From Candidatus Tayloriibacteriota bacterium (lineage in GTDB: Bacteria; Patescibacteriota; Minisyncoccia; Phycocordibacterales; GWA1-40-21): a stretch of DNA of 7,026 nucleotides. A program made the translations under genes and the position numbers. Of this stretch, positions 1-5,885 are shown piece after piece (within the stretch, counting starts at the first letter, position 1; the number at the start of each line of letters is the position of its first letter). A model generated the notes under the pieces. The model was not told the origin of the DNA. It saw only the letters and a program-made list of their open reading frames with translations, and did not search any database. Location of the stretch: contig JAPLZG010000058.1 of assembly GCA_026395155.1 (NCBI GenBank), forward strand, positions 1 to 7,026. Direction: 5' to 3'.

Positions 1-433
1 ACAGCTATTGTTTCTCTTAGAAAAAAGTTAATTAAAATTGGTAACAATCAAAAGATTGGCAGATACTCTTTCTTTATTGGTTCTCCATGGAATATTTCAA
101 AAAGTAAATTAATTAAGGTTATTAAAGATAAACCTTTTGATATAAGAGATACTTTTATTTCTGTTGCTGTTGTAAAGATTTCTGCAGATAATAAACCTGA
201 AATGATTTTATGTCAGAATTTTAAAATATCCTTGCAGGACAATCTAAATTATAAAAAGGGTTTGAATGAAATGTTAAATACTGTTGACACAGCTATTGTT
301 TCTCTTAGAAAAAAGTTAATTAAAATTGGTAACAATCAAAAGATTGGCAGATACTCTTTCTTTATTGGTTCTCCATGGAGTATTTCAAAAAGTAAATTAA
401 TTAAGGTTATTAAAGATAAACCTTTTGATATAA
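1..433 (+). repeat. In-frame tandem duplication, 288-bp period, within the FtsA/PilM-like gene
   Basis: Bases 1-145 recur at 289-433 with one difference (A at 92, G at 380, giving Asn or Ser), so 144 of 145 bases match. The period is 288 bp, exactly 96 codons, and the frame stays open. The two copies join at about 145/146, where PFDI is followed by RDTFISV in the first copy and by NESFLKK in the second. Only the last half of the first unit is in the window. The duplicated module covers domain 1A and the start of the next segment of an actin-like fold. It is either a very recent duplication or an assembly error. Confidence 0.9.
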
Positions 434-1284
434 ATGAATCTTTTCTTAAAAAAGTAATATTAAGTGATGAGGAATATTTAATAAATAAAATATCATTAAA
501 AACAGAAGAGAAAGAATGGAAGATTCTTGAAGAGAAAGTAATTCAATCAAAATTAAATGGTTATAAGGTAGAGAAAATATATGGTAAAAAAGCTAGTGAT
601 ATAGAGCTTGAAATCTTTGTCTCTTTTATTCCTTATGAGATAAAAGACAGATTGTCCTTTTTTGTAGATAAAAAAAATATTTGGGGAATAAAAAGAACAT
701 CAAACTCTTGCATTTTATCTTCCTATTCTTTTTTAAGAGATCTTTTTTCAGATAAAAATGATTTTGTTTATATTGATATTGGTAATAATTTAACAGATAT
801 ATATATTGTGAAGGAAGATATTATCCATGGAATAATATCTTTTCCTTTAGGAGAAGAAGATATTATCGAATCAATTTCTAAAAGAACAAATACGTTGCCA
901 GAAATAATTAAATCAAAATTAAATTTGAATTGTTCGGTGGGATGTGATGAAAAAACTATAGAAGATATTGGAAATTTGGTAAAGACAGGACTTTCCATGT
1001 GGCTTTTTAAATTTCGAAGCACTGTTTCTAGAATATGTAATGAAAAAGATCTTCCTAATAATATTTTTATGATAACAAATACTGATTTAACAAAGCTTTT
1101 TGCGAATGAATTAAAAAATAATGATAGTTTCAATTTATTAAGAAATATTGGTGGAAAGACAGATGTTGTTTTGATTAATGAATCAGTTATTGATAATCAA
1201 ATAATAAATGGAAATGTGTTTTCTGGTGAGCCTTATGTTAAAATGGATTTAATATTTTTATATAAATTAATTAAACAAAAATAA
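1..1284 (+). CDS. FtsA/PilM-like actin-fold protein, 5' end outside window
   Basis: The frame is open from base 1, so the ATG at 202 is internal and the true start lies to the left; 427 residues are visible. Counting from base 1, residues about 50-60 (DTFISVAVVKI) match the first strand of domain 1A, 184-210 (KLNGY...GKKASDIELEIFVSFI) resemble the SHS2/1C domain, 259-267 (DIGNNLTDI) are the phosphate-2 loop and 355-363 (IFMITNTDL) occupy the adenosine-loop position. The glycine-rich forms expected in ATP-binding FtsA/PilM (DIGGGTTDI, TGGGS) are lost, so nucleotide binding may be weak or absent. I recall a conserved Parcubacteria family of this shape, usually labelled FtsA-like or hypothetical. 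By analogy it could tether a cell-division or pilus-type assembly at the inner membrane, probably with the membrane protein encoded next; that role is inference. It contains the duplication described separately. Confidence 0.6.
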   Translation, partial: TAIVSLRKKLIKIGNNQKIGRYSFFIGSPWNISKSKLIKVIKDKPFDIRDTFISVAVVKISADNKPEMILCQNFKISLQDNLNYKKGLNEMLNTVDTAIVSLRKKLIKIGNNQKIGRYSFFIGSPWSISKSKLIKVIKDKPFDINESFLKKVILSDEEYLINKISLKTEEKEWKILEEKVIQSKLNGYKVEKIYGKKASDIELEIFVSFIPYEIKDRLSFFVDKKNIWGIKRTSNSCILSSYSFLRDLFSDKNDFVYIDIGNNLTDIYIVKEDIIHGIISFPLGEEDIIESISKRTNTLPEIIKSKLNLNCSVGCDEKTIEDIGNLVKTGLSMWLFKFRSTVSRICNEKDLPNNIFMITNTDLTKLFANELKNNDSFNLLRNIGGKTDVVLINESVIDNQIINGNVFSGEPYVKMDLIFLYKLIKQK

Positions 1285-1296
1285 AAAATAGGACTT

Positions 1297-1400
1297 GTCC
1301 AATTTGAAAATACAGTAAGTATTAGATAAAGAGGAAAAACATTAAAAAGACAAAATCGAAAATTAACATTAATATAATTAATTCAATTTTTAAATAGGAC
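1297..1400 (+). other. Imperfect inverted repeat / stem-loop in repeat unit 1
   Basis: The arm GTCCAATTTGAAAAT (1297-1311) can pair with ATTTTTAAATAGGAC (1386-1400): 13 Watson-Crick pairs, one G-T wobble and one A-A mismatch over 15 positions, closing an AT-rich loop of 74 nt. The 3' arm reaches into the start of unit 2. Whether it forms in RNA or acts as DNA is unknown. Confidence 0.55.
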
Positions 1401-1402
1401 TT

Positions 1403-1506
1403 GTCCAATTTGAAAATACAGTAAGTATTAGATAAAGACAAAAAACATTAAAAAGACAAAATCAAAAATTAACATTAATATAATTAATTCAATTTTCAAA
1501 TAGGAT
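1403..1506 (+). promoter_or_regulatory. Stem-loop whose 3' arm contains the start codon of the membrane-protein gene
   Basis: In unit 2 the same 5' arm (1403-1417) pairs with ATTTTCAAATAGGAT (1492-1506). The T-to-C change at 1497 turns the wobble of unit 1 into a G-C pair, while the end pair becomes G-U. The last two bases of the 3' arm are the A and T of the ATG at 1505, so a folded transcript would partly hide the start codon. The resemblance to the rplQ and rpsK leaders is one of architecture; the sequences are not clearly related. Confidence 0.45.
1479..1484 (+). promoter_or_regulatory. Candidate -10 box (TATAAT) before the membrane-protein gene
   Basis: A consensus TATAAT lies 20 nt upstream of the ATG at 1505 and is duplicated at 1373-1378 in the first repeat unit. 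No convincing -35 hexamer stands 16-18 bp upstream (ACAAAA region), and TATAAT is easy to meet by chance in DNA this AT-rich. If used, the transcript leader would be only about 14 nt and would lack the 5' arm of the stem-loop. Confidence 0.35.
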
Positions 1507-2833
1507 GCCTAAAAAAATAATACAAGATATATATACTAGTAAAAAAAGTATCAGATTAATAAATAGATCTGATCTTGGGCAAATTAAAACTGTAGAAAAA
1601 AGAAATACTAAGAAACCTTTACCAGAGAAAAGAAATCGCCCTAGTTATCTCGAAACGGATGATAAAAAAGTGTCAAAATCTTCTCAATTTTTTCTTTGGG
1701 TCATTTGTATTGCTGTCGTGATTTTTCTCTTGTATATAGTTTCTTCAATTTTTTCTACTGCCACTATAACAATTACACCTAAAAAAGAAACGATATCTTT
1801 AAATGATACATATAATATTAGTAAAAAGGCAACTACAGATGGTTTGCATTTTGAAGTAATGACAATTAAAAAAGAGATGTCAAAATTGATTGATATTGAT
1901 GGAGAAGAATATGTAGAGAGAAAATCAATTGGTAAAGCTGTTATATACAATAATGACAGTACATCAAAACAAAGATTAATTAATAATACGAGATTAGAAA
2001 CATCTGACGGACTTATTTACAGAATAAGACAGTCTGTTGAGGTTCCCGGTATTAAAACAATTAATGGTGTTAGAACTCCCGGAAGTGTCGAAGTAGAAAT
2101 AATTGCAGATGTAGCTGGAGAAAAATATAATATGAAGCTCTCTGATTTAAAAGGAGATTTTACTATCCCCGGTTTTAAGGGAAGCACAAAATATAAAACT
2201 TTTTACGCAAGACTTAGCTCTGATACTGTTGGTGGATTTGTTGGGAAGGTGCCAAAAGTATCTGAACAAAAATTAACTGAAAATAAGATAACCCTAGAAA
2301 ATGATTTAAAAGCAGAACTATTAAAAGAAATATATTCTAAAAAATCTGAGGAAAATATTATTTTTAAAGATAATTATTTTATTAAATTCAATGAGCTTAC
2401 AAACTCAATAGAAAATGATAAATATAAAATATCTGAAGGGGCTACAGCTTACGTGATTATGTTTAATGAATCAGAAATATCAAAATATTTTGCGAAGATA
2501 AAAATTGTAGGCTTCGATAATTTACCAGTAAACATTTTAGGTTATGAAAATGTTGTATCAACTATCACTGGAAATACTGAAAAAGTTTGGGAAGAAAATT
2601 CATTAAAAGTTAAATTTGTAGGAAAAACTGATATTGTTTGGCAATATGATAGTAAGACAATTCTATCAAAAGTTAAAGGTCAAAATAAGAAAATTATTAG
2701 AAATATATTGGAAGATAACAAAACATCTATTACAGAAATTAAGGCCTCTATAAGACCTCAATGGAATCAATCTTTCCCAGAAAATCCTAGAAAAATAAAA
2801 ATTGTTGATTCGATTCGAGATATAACAAAGTAA
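1505..2833 (+). CDS. Single-pass membrane protein with baseplate-J-like extracytoplasmic domain
   Basis: The 442-residue product has a basic, lysine/arginine-rich cytoplasmic tail (about 1-60), one hydrophobic segment (about 61-83, QFFLWVICIA onwards) and a long beta-rich outer part. Residues about 140-250 carry the pattern GKAVIYNND..., TRLETSDGLIYRI, VEVPG, PGSVEVEIIADVAGEKYNM, FTIPGFKG and VGGFVGKVP, which I associate with Parcubacteria proteins labelled baseplate J/gp47-like or hypothetical. The C-terminal 190 residues are not recognised. A signal anchor rather than a cleaved signal is likely because the N-terminal tail is long. The start is the only ATG available: an in-frame TAA lies at 1481-1483 and the next Met is residue 119. 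Pairing with the FtsA-like gene suggests a shared envelope role (inference). The true function is unknown. Confidence 0.7.
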   Translation: MPKKIIQDIYTSKKSIRLINRSDLGQIKTVEKRNTKKPLPEKRNRPSYLETDDKKVSKSSQFFLWVICIAVVIFLLYIVSSIFSTATITITPKKETISLNDTYNISKKATTDGLHFEVMTIKKEMSKLIDIDGEEYVERKSIGKAVIYNNDSTSKQRLINNTRLETSDGLIYRIRQSVEVPGIKTINGVRTPGSVEVEIIADVAGEKYNMKLSDLKGDFTIPGFKGSTKYKTFYARLSSDTVGGFVGKVPKVSEQKLTENKITLENDLKAELLKEIYSKKSEENIIFKDNYFIKFNELTNSIENDKYKISEGATAYVIMFNESEISKYFAKIKIVGFDNLPVNILGYENVVSTITGNTEKVWEENSLKVKFVGKTDIVWQYDSKTILSKVKGQNKKIIRNILEDNKTSITEIKASIRPQWNQSFPENPRKIKIVDSIRDITK

Positions 2834-2849
2834 AAAGCGATTTAAACAC

Positions 2850-2877
2850 TTGACTATTAATGATTTTTTGATATCAT
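2850..2877 (+). promoter_or_regulatory. Sigma-70-type promoter for infA and the ribosomal operon
   Basis: TTGACT (2850-2855), a 16-bp spacer and TATCAT (2872-2877), with a TG at 2869-2870 forming an extended -10. It sits just after the stop of the membrane-protein gene and 19 nt before the infA ATG, so the transcript would start near 2884 with a leader of about 13 nt. This is one of the best promoter matches in the window. Confidence 0.7.
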
Positions 2878-2896
2878 CTAACTTGTCTTATTAAAA

Positions 2897-3115
2897 ATGC
2901 AAAATAAAAAAGTAAAGCAAACAACAACTGGCCAGGTACTTGAGGCATTTCCCAATACATTGTTTAAGGTTAAACTTGATAATGAAAAAGGGGAATTGTT
3001 ATCTTTTTTAGCTGGCAAGATGAGACTTCATCGTATTAAAATATTGATAGGTGATAGAGTAGAAGTTGAGCTCGATGAATATGGTGGAAAAGGTAGGATA
3101 ATAAGAAGGATTTAG
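2897..3115 (+). CDS. infA: Translation initiation factor IF-1
   Basis: At 72 residues it has the usual IF-1 length and is one S1-type OB fold. Family landmarks are visible: GQVLEAFPNTLFKVKLDN (residues about 13-29), the loop AGKMRLHRIKILIGDRVEVEL (39-59) and the C-terminal GKGRIIRRI. IF-1 binds the A-site region of the 30S subunit, helping IF-2 and IF-3 during start-site selection. The YDLSKGRI end of many bacterial IF-1 proteins is EYGGKGRI here. It opens the alpha-operon cluster behind its own promoter, and no Shine-Dalgarno sequence precedes the ATG (leader ACTTGTCTTATTAAAA). It is not preceded by secY, adk or map, the usual upstream neighbours in many bacteria. Confidence 0.96.
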   Translation: MQNKKVKQTTTGQVLEAFPNTLFKVKLDNEKGELLSFLAGKMRLHRIKILIGDRVEVELDEYGGKGRIIRRI

Positions 3116-3123
3116 AAAAAAGT

Positions 3124-3148
3124 TGATGGTTATATTTTATAGTCATCA
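3124..3148 (+). promoter_or_regulatory. Short hairpin in the rpmJ leader
   Basis: TGATGGTTAT (3124-3133) pairs with ATAGTCATCA (3139-3148), ten pairs including two wobbles, around a five-base loop. It sits in the 50-bp infA-rpmJ gap and ends 17 nt before the rpmJ ATG. The 3' side shares TTTTATAGTC with the rpsK and rplQ leader elements and is likewise followed by an AT-rich stretch containing TTAAAAT. It has no downstream T-run, so it is probably not a terminator. Confidence 0.5.
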
Positions 3149-3165
3149 TTTATATTAAAATAATT

Positions 3166-3282
3166 ATGAGAGTTAAAGCTTCAGTAAAAAAGATTTGTGC
3201 AAAATGTAAAACCGTCAGAAGGAAGGGTCGTGTTCATGTTGTCTGCACCTCAAATCCAAGACATAAGCAGAGACAGGGATAG
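3166..3282 (+). CDS. rpmJ: Large-subunit ribosomal protein bL36
   Basis: A 38-residue protein beginning MRVKASVKKICAKCK, standard for bL36. Cys11, Cys14, Cys27 and His33 form the CxxC...C...H zinc ribbon of the C+ form. The core length is normal, with a short RQG tail after HKQ. It binds 23S rRNA near the base of the L7/L12 stalk (family knowledge). It lies 50 bp after infA and is followed by rpsM after 55 bp. The stop codon overlaps an AGGAGG string at 3281-3286, too far from the rpsM ATG to serve as its ribosome-binding site. No Shine-Dalgarno sequence precedes the ATG. Confidence 0.96.
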   Translation: MRVKASVKKICAKCKTVRRKGRVHVVCTSNPRHKQRQG

Positions 3283-3287
3283 GAGGG

Positions 3288-3316
3288 TTGATTTTTTTTA
3301 ATAGAAATGCTAGAAT
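3288..3316 (+). promoter_or_regulatory. Sigma-70-type promoter upstream of rpsM
   Basis: TTGATT (3288-3293), a 17-bp spacer and TAGAAT (3311-3316), with TG at 3308-3309 as an extended -10. The rpsM ATG is 21 nt after the -10 box, so the expected leader is about 15 nt, without a Shine-Dalgarno sequence. It would give rpsM and the genes after it a start independent of the infA promoter. Confidence 0.65.
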
Positions 3317-3337
3317 AGTTTTTCTTGAATATTTTTT

Positions 3338-3718
3338 ATGCGTATAGTAGGTATAACAATCCCAGAAAATAAGAAGTTGAAAATAGGTTTAACAGTGCTT
3401 TACGGCATTGGTTATAATCTTGCAAAGACAATTTTAATAAAAGCAAAGGTTGATCCTGATAAAAAGCCAGGAGAAATCAGCGCAGATGATGAAAATAGAA
3501 TTAAAAAGCTTATAGAAGTCATCAAAATAGAGGGAGATTTAAAAAGAGAAGTCGGATCAAATATAAAAAGACTCAAAGATATTAAATGTTTTAGAGGAAC
3601 AAGACATATCAAAAAGCTTCCTTCAAGAGGTCAGAGGACAAAGACCAATTCAAGAACACTTAGAGGTAATACAAGAAAGACTATGGGTACTGGTAGAAAA
3701 GCTGCAGATAAAAAGTAG
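3338..3718 (+). CDS. rpsM: Small-subunit ribosomal protein uS13
   Basis: The 126-residue product has the uS13 landmarks: RIVGITIPENKKLKIGLT at the N terminus, the helix-two-turn-helix segment YGIGYNLAKTIL (22-33), the coiled helical stretch about 48-80, and the basic tail CFRGTRHIKKLPSRGQRTKT (84-103) that contacts 16S rRNA and the P-site tRNA in the 30S head. Usual bacterial lengths are about 118-126 residues, so it is complete. The start follows from the family N terminus and from a good promoter at 3288-3316. It is followed by a 173-bp gap holding a large inverted-repeat element before rpsK, an unusual interruption in a gene pair that is normally tightly packed. Confidence 0.96.
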   Translation: MRIVGITIPENKKLKIGLTVLYGIGYNLAKTILIKAKVDPDKKPGEISADDENRIKKLIEVIKIEGDLKREVGSNIKRLKDIKCFRGTRHIKKLPSRGQRTKTNSRTLRGNTRKTMGTGRKAADKK

Positions 3719-3728
3719 TTAAATTAAC

Positions 3729-3874
3729 GAGCGAAGCGACTATAATTTAATTATCCCTCACCAATTTTACAGAAAAATATAAAAGTGAAACAAAATTTAA
3801 AGACACAGTAATTTATAAAAAATTGAATTAATGAAATTGGTGAGGGATGATGATTTTTATAGTCGTTATCACTC
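3729..3874 (+). promoter_or_regulatory. Long imperfect inverted-repeat element (copy A) between rpsM and rpsK
   Basis: The outer arm 3729-3745 (GAGCGAAGCGACTATAA) pairs with 3857-3874 (TTATAGTCGTTATCACTC) with one mismatch, one bulge and one wobble. After a small internal loop, 3750-3753 pair with 3848-3851, and 3754-3767 (TCCCTCACCAATTT) pair perfectly over 14 bp with 3834-3847. The terminal loop is 66 nt and AT-rich. The 3' arm ends 17 nt before the rpsK ATG. Copy B lies before rplQ. The likely nature is a cis-acting mRNA structure; a small palindromic mobile element is the alternative. It matches no ribosomal-protein leader that I can recall at this position. Confidence 0.7.
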
Positions 3875-3884
3875 ATTAAAAATC
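3852..3884 (+). promoter_or_regulatory. Alternative hairpin just upstream of the rpsK start
   Basis: GATTTTTA (3852-3859) pairs with TAAAAATC (3877-3884) around a 17-nt loop, ending 7 nt before the ATG. Its loop and 5' side are the same bases that form the 3' outer arm of copy A, so the two structures exclude each other. Such a pair is what an RNA switch between a sequestered and an open start region would need. Function is inferred only. Confidence 0.5.
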
Positions 3885-3891
3885 AATCACA

Positions 3892-4209
3892 ATGGGTAAC
3901 AATAATACACTCGTTTTATTAACTGATAAAAAAGGAAATGCTCTTTTGTCATCTTCCGCTGGGGCACTAGGATTTAGAGGTGCTAAAAAGGGGACACCAT
4001 TTGCAGCTGCAAAAGTCGGTGAGGTTTTATCGGAAAAGGCTGTTGACCTCGGACTTAAAGAAATAAGCGTTGTTGTTAAAGGAGTCGGATCAGGAAGAGA
4101 GTCAGCTATTAGAGGTTTTATATCTAAAGGTGTAAATATTACAAACATTAAAGACGAAACACCTGTTCCACATAATGGACCAAAGCCAAAGAAACCAAGA
4201 AGAGTATAA
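3892..4209 (+). CDS. rpsK: Small-subunit ribosomal protein uS11, N-terminally short
   Basis: 105 residues with clear uS11 landmarks: NNTLVLLTDKKGNALLSSSA (4-23), GALGFRGAKKGTPFAA (24-39), VVKGVGSGRESAIRGF (61-76), ITNIKDETPVPHNGPKPK (83-100) and the PRRV end. uS11 sits on the 30S platform beside the mRNA exit path. The protein begins almost directly at the NNT motif, which lies near residue 28 in the E. coli protein, so the first beta strand (typically V-A-H-I-x-A-T-F) and the basic N-terminal tail are missing. An in-frame TAA at 3877-3879 prevents an upstream start, and other frames of the 173-bp gap do not encode the lost segment. Either the gene is genuinely shortened or an alternative explanation such as an assembly change is needed. 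No Shine-Dalgarno sequence. Confidence 0.93.
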   Translation: MGNNNTLVLLTDKKGNALLSSSAGALGFRGAKKGTPFAAAKVGEVLSEKAVDLGLKEISVVVKGVGSGRESAIRGFISKGVNITNIKDETPVPHNGPKPKKPRRV

Positions 4210-4212
4210 AGT

Positions 4213-4256
4213 AAGTTTTTAAGTTAAAAGTTCATAAAGTTTTTAAAGTTATAAAG
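4213..4256 (+). repeat. Short direct repeats in the rpsK-rpsD gap
   Basis: AAGTTTTTAAGTTAAAAG (4213-4230) and AAGTTTTTAAAGTTATAAAG (4237-4256) are near-identical and fill most of the 51-bp gap. No promoter or terminator is evident; the repeat may be chance in AT-rich DNA or a slippage product. Confidence 0.5.
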
Positions 4257-4260
4257 AAAA

Positions 4261-4866
4261 ATGAAAATAGGACCAAAATATAAAATTGCAAGAAGACTCG
4301 GGCCAAGTTTGTTTGAGAAAACACAAACTCAGAAATTTGCGCTACGAGCTGGAGCAAAAAAACCTGTTATGAAAAAGAGACCAGGTACAACTTTTGGTGT
4401 ACAACTCATTGAAAAACAAAAAGCAAGATTCACTTACGGTGTTGGAGAAAAACAATTTAAAAAATACGTAGAAGCTGTTCTCACAAAGAAAGGAGCAAAT
4501 ATAAACGAGACTCTTTTACAAACACTTGAATGTAGACTTGATAATGTCGTTTATAGACTTGGTTTTGCAAAGACAAGACAAGCAGGAAGACAATTTGTTA
4601 GTCATGGACATATAGATGTAAATGGTAAAAGAATTACGATTCCTTCATATAAAGTTTCAGTTGGTGAAATTATTTCAATAAGAGAAAGAAGTAAAGCAAG
4701 TCCTTTGTTTAAAGATTTGTCAGAAAATTTGAAAAATCAGAAAGTTCCTTCATGGCTCGCGTTAAATGTTGATAAAAAAGAAGGAAAAGTTCAAGGTTTG
4801 CCTAAAATACCTCAAAATGAGATTATGTTTGATATTTCATTAATCTTTCAATATTACAGCAGATAG
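4261..4866 (+). CDS. rpsD: Small-subunit ribosomal protein uS4
   Basis: The 201-residue protein starts MKIGPKYKIARRLG and has the uS4 core RPGTTFGVQLIEKQKARFTYG (40-60) with EKQFKKYV (63-70). The S4 RNA-binding domain spans about 91-142 (CRLDNVVYRLGFAKTRQAGR, HGHIDVNGKRITIPSYKV, VGEIISIRE). uS4 nucleates assembly of the 30S body on 16S rRNA. The N-terminal region has no zinc-binding cysteines, so it is the C-minus form. The C terminus keeps VPSWLALNVDKKEGKV and a short extension ending FQYYSR. In E. coli, S4 represses the alpha operon from a pseudoknot at the rpsM start; no such pseudoknot is obvious here, but S4 is a candidate ligand for the inverted-repeat leaders (inference). Confidence 0.96.
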   Translation: MKIGPKYKIARRLGPSLFEKTQTQKFALRAGAKKPVMKKRPGTTFGVQLIEKQKARFTYGVGEKQFKKYVEAVLTKKGANINETLLQTLECRLDNVVYRLGFAKTRQAGRQFVSHGHIDVNGKRITIPSYKVSVGEIISIRERSKASPLFKDLSENLKNQKVPSWLALNVDKKEGKVQGLPKIPQNEIMFDISLIFQYYSR

Positions 4867-4917
4867 TTTGTAATAATTTATATTTAAAATATTTATTAAT
4901 TTTTAATAATAAAAAAA

Positions 4918-5871
4918 ATGTCTGATCAATATAAAATTTTGTTGCCATCAAAACCAAAAATCATTTCTGAGGAAGGATTTTCTGGTGTTTATGAAATAGA
5001 TGGTCTTTATCCTGGATATGGACACACATTGGGTAATTCTTTAAGAAGAATTATTCTATCTTCTATTCCTGGTGTTGCTATTACTTCCATCAAAATTGAT
5101 GGAGTTGATCATGAATTTTCTACAATAAAAGGAATTAAGGAAGATGTTATAAATATAATCCTTAATTTAAAGAAGGTAAGATTTAAAATTGTTAATGAAG
5201 AAGTTCAAACAGTTGAATTAAATATAAAGGGTATTAAAGATGTTACAGCGGGAGACATTACTGTCCCTGGTCAAGTTGAAATTTTAAACCCAGAACAACA
5301 CATTGCTTCAATAACAGATAAATCAGTAGATTTAAAAATTGAATTGAAAATTCAAAAAGGTCTTGGTTTTATTCCAAAAGAAATAATTCAGAAAGACAGA
5401 GTAGAGATTGGCACAATTGCTCTCGATGCTATTTTTACACCAATAAGAAGAGTAAATTATGAGGTAGAAAATATGAGAGTCGGTGATAGAACTGATTTTA
5501 ATAAGTTAAAAATTTCAATAGAAACAGACGGTTCAATATCAGCAAACGAGGCACTTGAAAATTCAATATTTATTATGATTGAACAGTTGAAAGCCATTGT
5601 TGGTTTTGAAGAAAAAGTAGAAGAGAAGAAAGAAAAAATAGTAGAAAAGACAGAAGAAAAAGAAACAGATTCTGAATTTTTAAAAACAAGAATAGAATCA
5701 CTTAAACTTTCTGTAAGAACAGTAAATGCACTTTCAAATGCAAATATTAGAACAATCGGTGGTCTTGCAAGAAAGAGAGAAGAAGATTTGTTAGAAATTG
5801 AAGGTCTTGGTTCAAAAGGGATTCAAGAAATCAAAAAATTGTTGTCAGAATACGGAATAACTTTAAAGTAA
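4918..5871 (+). CDS. rpoA: DNA-directed RNA polymerase alpha subunit
   Basis: 317 residues, full length for the family. The N-terminal assembly domain (about 1-228) includes YGHTLGNSLRRIILSSIPG (34-52), GVDHEFSTIKGIKEDV (62-77) and RVEIGTIALDAIFTPIRRVNY (161-181). A charged Glu/Lys linker runs from about 231 to 252. The C-terminal helix-hairpin-helix domain (about 255-317) has LKLSVRTVNALSNANI and GLGSKGIQEIKKLL; Arg267 and Asn270 align with the E. coli residues that touch UP-element DNA, consistent with recognition of AT-rich promoter-upstream sequence. It dimerises to scaffold beta and beta-prime. The 51-bp gap from rpsD (4867-4917) is almost pure A/T with no clear promoter or Shine-Dalgarno sequence. 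The gene is followed by inverted-repeat copy B. Confidence 0.97.
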   Translation: MSDQYKILLPSKPKIISEEGFSGVYEIDGLYPGYGHTLGNSLRRIILSSIPGVAITSIKIDGVDHEFSTIKGIKEDVINIILNLKKVRFKIVNEEVQTVELNIKGIKDVTAGDITVPGQVEILNPEQHIASITDKSVDLKIELKIQKGLGFIPKEIIQKDRVEIGTIALDAIFTPIRRVNYEVENMRVGDRTDFNKLKISIETDGSISANEALENSIFIMIEQLKAIVGFEEKVEEKKEKIVEKTEEKETDSEFLKTRIESLKLSVRTVNALSNANIRTIGGLARKREEDLLEIEGLGSKGIQEIKKLLSEYGITLK

Positions 5872-5885
5872 TCTAGAAAATTAAT

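Larger units (their letters stand above)
1286..1505 (+). repeat. 106-bp tandem repeat, two copies plus 8 bp of a third
   Basis: Unit 1 is 1286-1391 and unit 2 is 1392-1497; they differ at four positions (GG to CA after GATAAAGA, one G to A, one T to C). A third start, AAATAGGA, at 1498-1505 runs into the ATG of the next gene. Each unit begins AAATAGGACTTGTCC and ends TTAATTCAATTTT. The array fills the whole 220-bp gap between the FtsA-like gene and the membrane-protein gene. Two units are too few and the period is too long for a CRISPR array. Nothing coding is seen in it. Confidence 0.92.

Noticed and set aside
202..204. ATG at 202 as the start of the first gene
   Set aside because: The frame is open to base 1, and the upstream residues duplicate residues inside the protein, so this Met is internal.
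768..1133. Minus-strand open frame of 121 codons, and similar ones at 1684-1950, 3412-3612 and 3876-4148
   Set aside because: They lie antisense to well-supported genes, have low-complexity hydrophobic translations and match no family I know.
1286..1505. CRISPR array
   Set aside because: Only two units of 106 bp without distinct spacers; it is a simple tandem duplication.
3288..3347. Small upstream frame TTG 3288 to TAG 3345-3347, behind AGGAGG
   Set aside because: The AGGAGG is only one base from the TTG, too close for normal initiation, and the region is better explained by the rpsM promoter.
3754..3860. Inverted repeat of copy A as an intrinsic terminator of rpsM
   Set aside because: The loop is 66 nt and no uninterrupted T-run directly follows the stem, unlike a typical intrinsic terminator.
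3858..3863. TATAGT (also at 3138-3143 and 6018-6023) as a -10 promoter box
   Set aside because: No -35 hexamer stands 15-19 bp upstream in any of the three places, and the bases are part of hairpin stems or loops.
3723..3879. MITE with ATTAA target-site duplication around copy A
   Set aside because: ATTAA flanks copy A (3723-3727 and 3875-3879), but copy B has no matching duplication, the interiors differ, and both sit just before start codons; not excluded but less likely.
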